Shown here: piece after piece, positions 63,707-64,000 of the stretch
Layout of the letters: each line of letters begins with the position of its first letter
How positions within the stretch are numbered: the stretch's first letter is position 1
From: Bifidobacterium sp. N4G05
GTDB taxonomy: Bacteria; Actinomycetota; Actinomycetes; Actinomycetales; Bifidobacteriaceae
NCBI RefSeq assembly: GCF_002742445.1
Contig: NZ_NJNQ01000005.1
Coordinates: 62,001-126,000 of the forward strand
Reading direction: 5' to 3'
DNA length: 64,000 nt
Notes under the pieces: model-generated
Told to the model about the DNA's origin: nothing
Seen by the model: only the letters and a program-made list of their open reading frames with translations
Databases searched by the model: none
Position numbers and translations under genes: made by a program

Positions 63707-64000
63707 ATGGCGTTCGATTATAAGAAGGAGTATAAGGACCTGTATCAGCCGAAGACCATGCCGGCCATCGTCATGGTACCGGCGATGCGGTTCGTCGCGG
63801 TGGACGGTGTGGGCGACCCGAACGAAGAAGGCGGCGATTACGCCAAGGCGATGCAACTGCTTTACGGCATTTCGTTCACCGTCAAAATGAGCAAGAAGTC
63901 AAAGAACCCGGCCGAGCATATCGACGGGTACTTCGACTACACCGTGCCTCCGCTGGAGGGCTTATGGAGCATGGGGGAGGGTGTGCCCGGCGTCAATTAC
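63707..64000 (+). CDS. GyrI-like small-molecule-binding domain protein (cut by window end)
   Basis: The frame from ATG 63707 (after GGAAGGGG) runs to the window edge, 98 codons so far: MAFDYKKEYKDLYQPKTMPAI, VDGVGDPNEEGGDYAKAMQ, then FDYTVPPLEGLW. This is the start of a GyrI/SHV2-type ligand-binding protein related to the effector domains of MerR/AraC regulators. It is probably co-transcribed with the XRE/zinc-ribbon gene. The 3' end is not visible. Confidence 0.85.
   Translation, partial: MAFDYKKEYKDLYQPKTMPAIVMVPAMRFVAVDGVGDPNEEGGDYAKAMQLLYGISFTVKMSKKSKNPAEHIDGYFDYTVPPLEGLWSMGEGVPGVNY

Overview
The window is a chromosomal stretch of a Bifidobacterium, most likely from the adolescentis/catenulatum group. 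This is an inference from gene content and order (bile salt hydrolase, uvrA-uvrC-aroE-rapZ-whiA-pgk-tpiA-secG, tal-tkt-hrcA-dnaJ-uppP), from moderately high GC coding sequence, and from TTG/GTG starts with purine-rich ribosome binding sites. No ribosomal RNA is present, so the species cannot be fixed.

Layout. 1-13.3 kb holds the end of tsaD, tRNA-Asn, a bile salt hydrolase, an orphan YkoE-type ECF substrate component, a MerR(AdhR-like)-alcohol dehydrogenase-carboxymuconolactone decarboxylase cluster that looks like an aldehyde stress operon, a short MetE-like enzyme, a frameshifted GtrA gene, a CDF metal exporter, mazG-pepC, an ABC-F translation factor and an MGMT-like gene. 13.6-21.2 kb starts at tRNA-Gly and carries a 39-residue small ORF and a complete Wadjet (JetABCD) anti-plasmid system. 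The second half of jetC, all of jetD and the first ~170 bases of uvrA have an extreme A+C strand bias. 21.3-34.9 kb is core genome: uvrA-uvrC, aroE-rapZ, whiA, pgk, tpiA, secG, a HAD phosphatase, and an unusual XRE-HTH/AlaA aminotransferase fusion preceded by five TTGAACT repeats.

35.1-53.1 kb is an ~18 kb integrated element between the aminotransferase gene and tal. It is bounded by a 13-bp direct repeat. A tyrosine integrase lies at the right end and an HTH gene at the left end, and the HTH gene would regain a stop codon exactly at the repeat if the element were circular. The element has a maintenance block (replication-like HTH protein, WhiB, ParA, ribbon-helix-helix), cargo (ABC-F, GNAT, HAD, nucleotidyltransferase), a 1453-residue surface adhesin, a two-gene low-GC HNH/membrane-protein cassette, and only stubs of a conjugation module (TrbC-like, truncated TrbL-like) fused to a truncated ParB. 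It therefore looks like a conjugative element that has lost its transfer genes. Two of its genes carry single-base frameshifts.

53.2-64 kb returns to core genome: tal and tkt (fructose-6-phosphate shunt), a LacI-type palindrome and a CIRCE element ahead of hrcA-dnaJ, a fructosamine-kinase-like gene, uppP, a PAC2 protein, ~970 bp without a convincing gene, and an XRE/zinc-ribbon regulator followed by a GyrI-like gene cut by the window edge.
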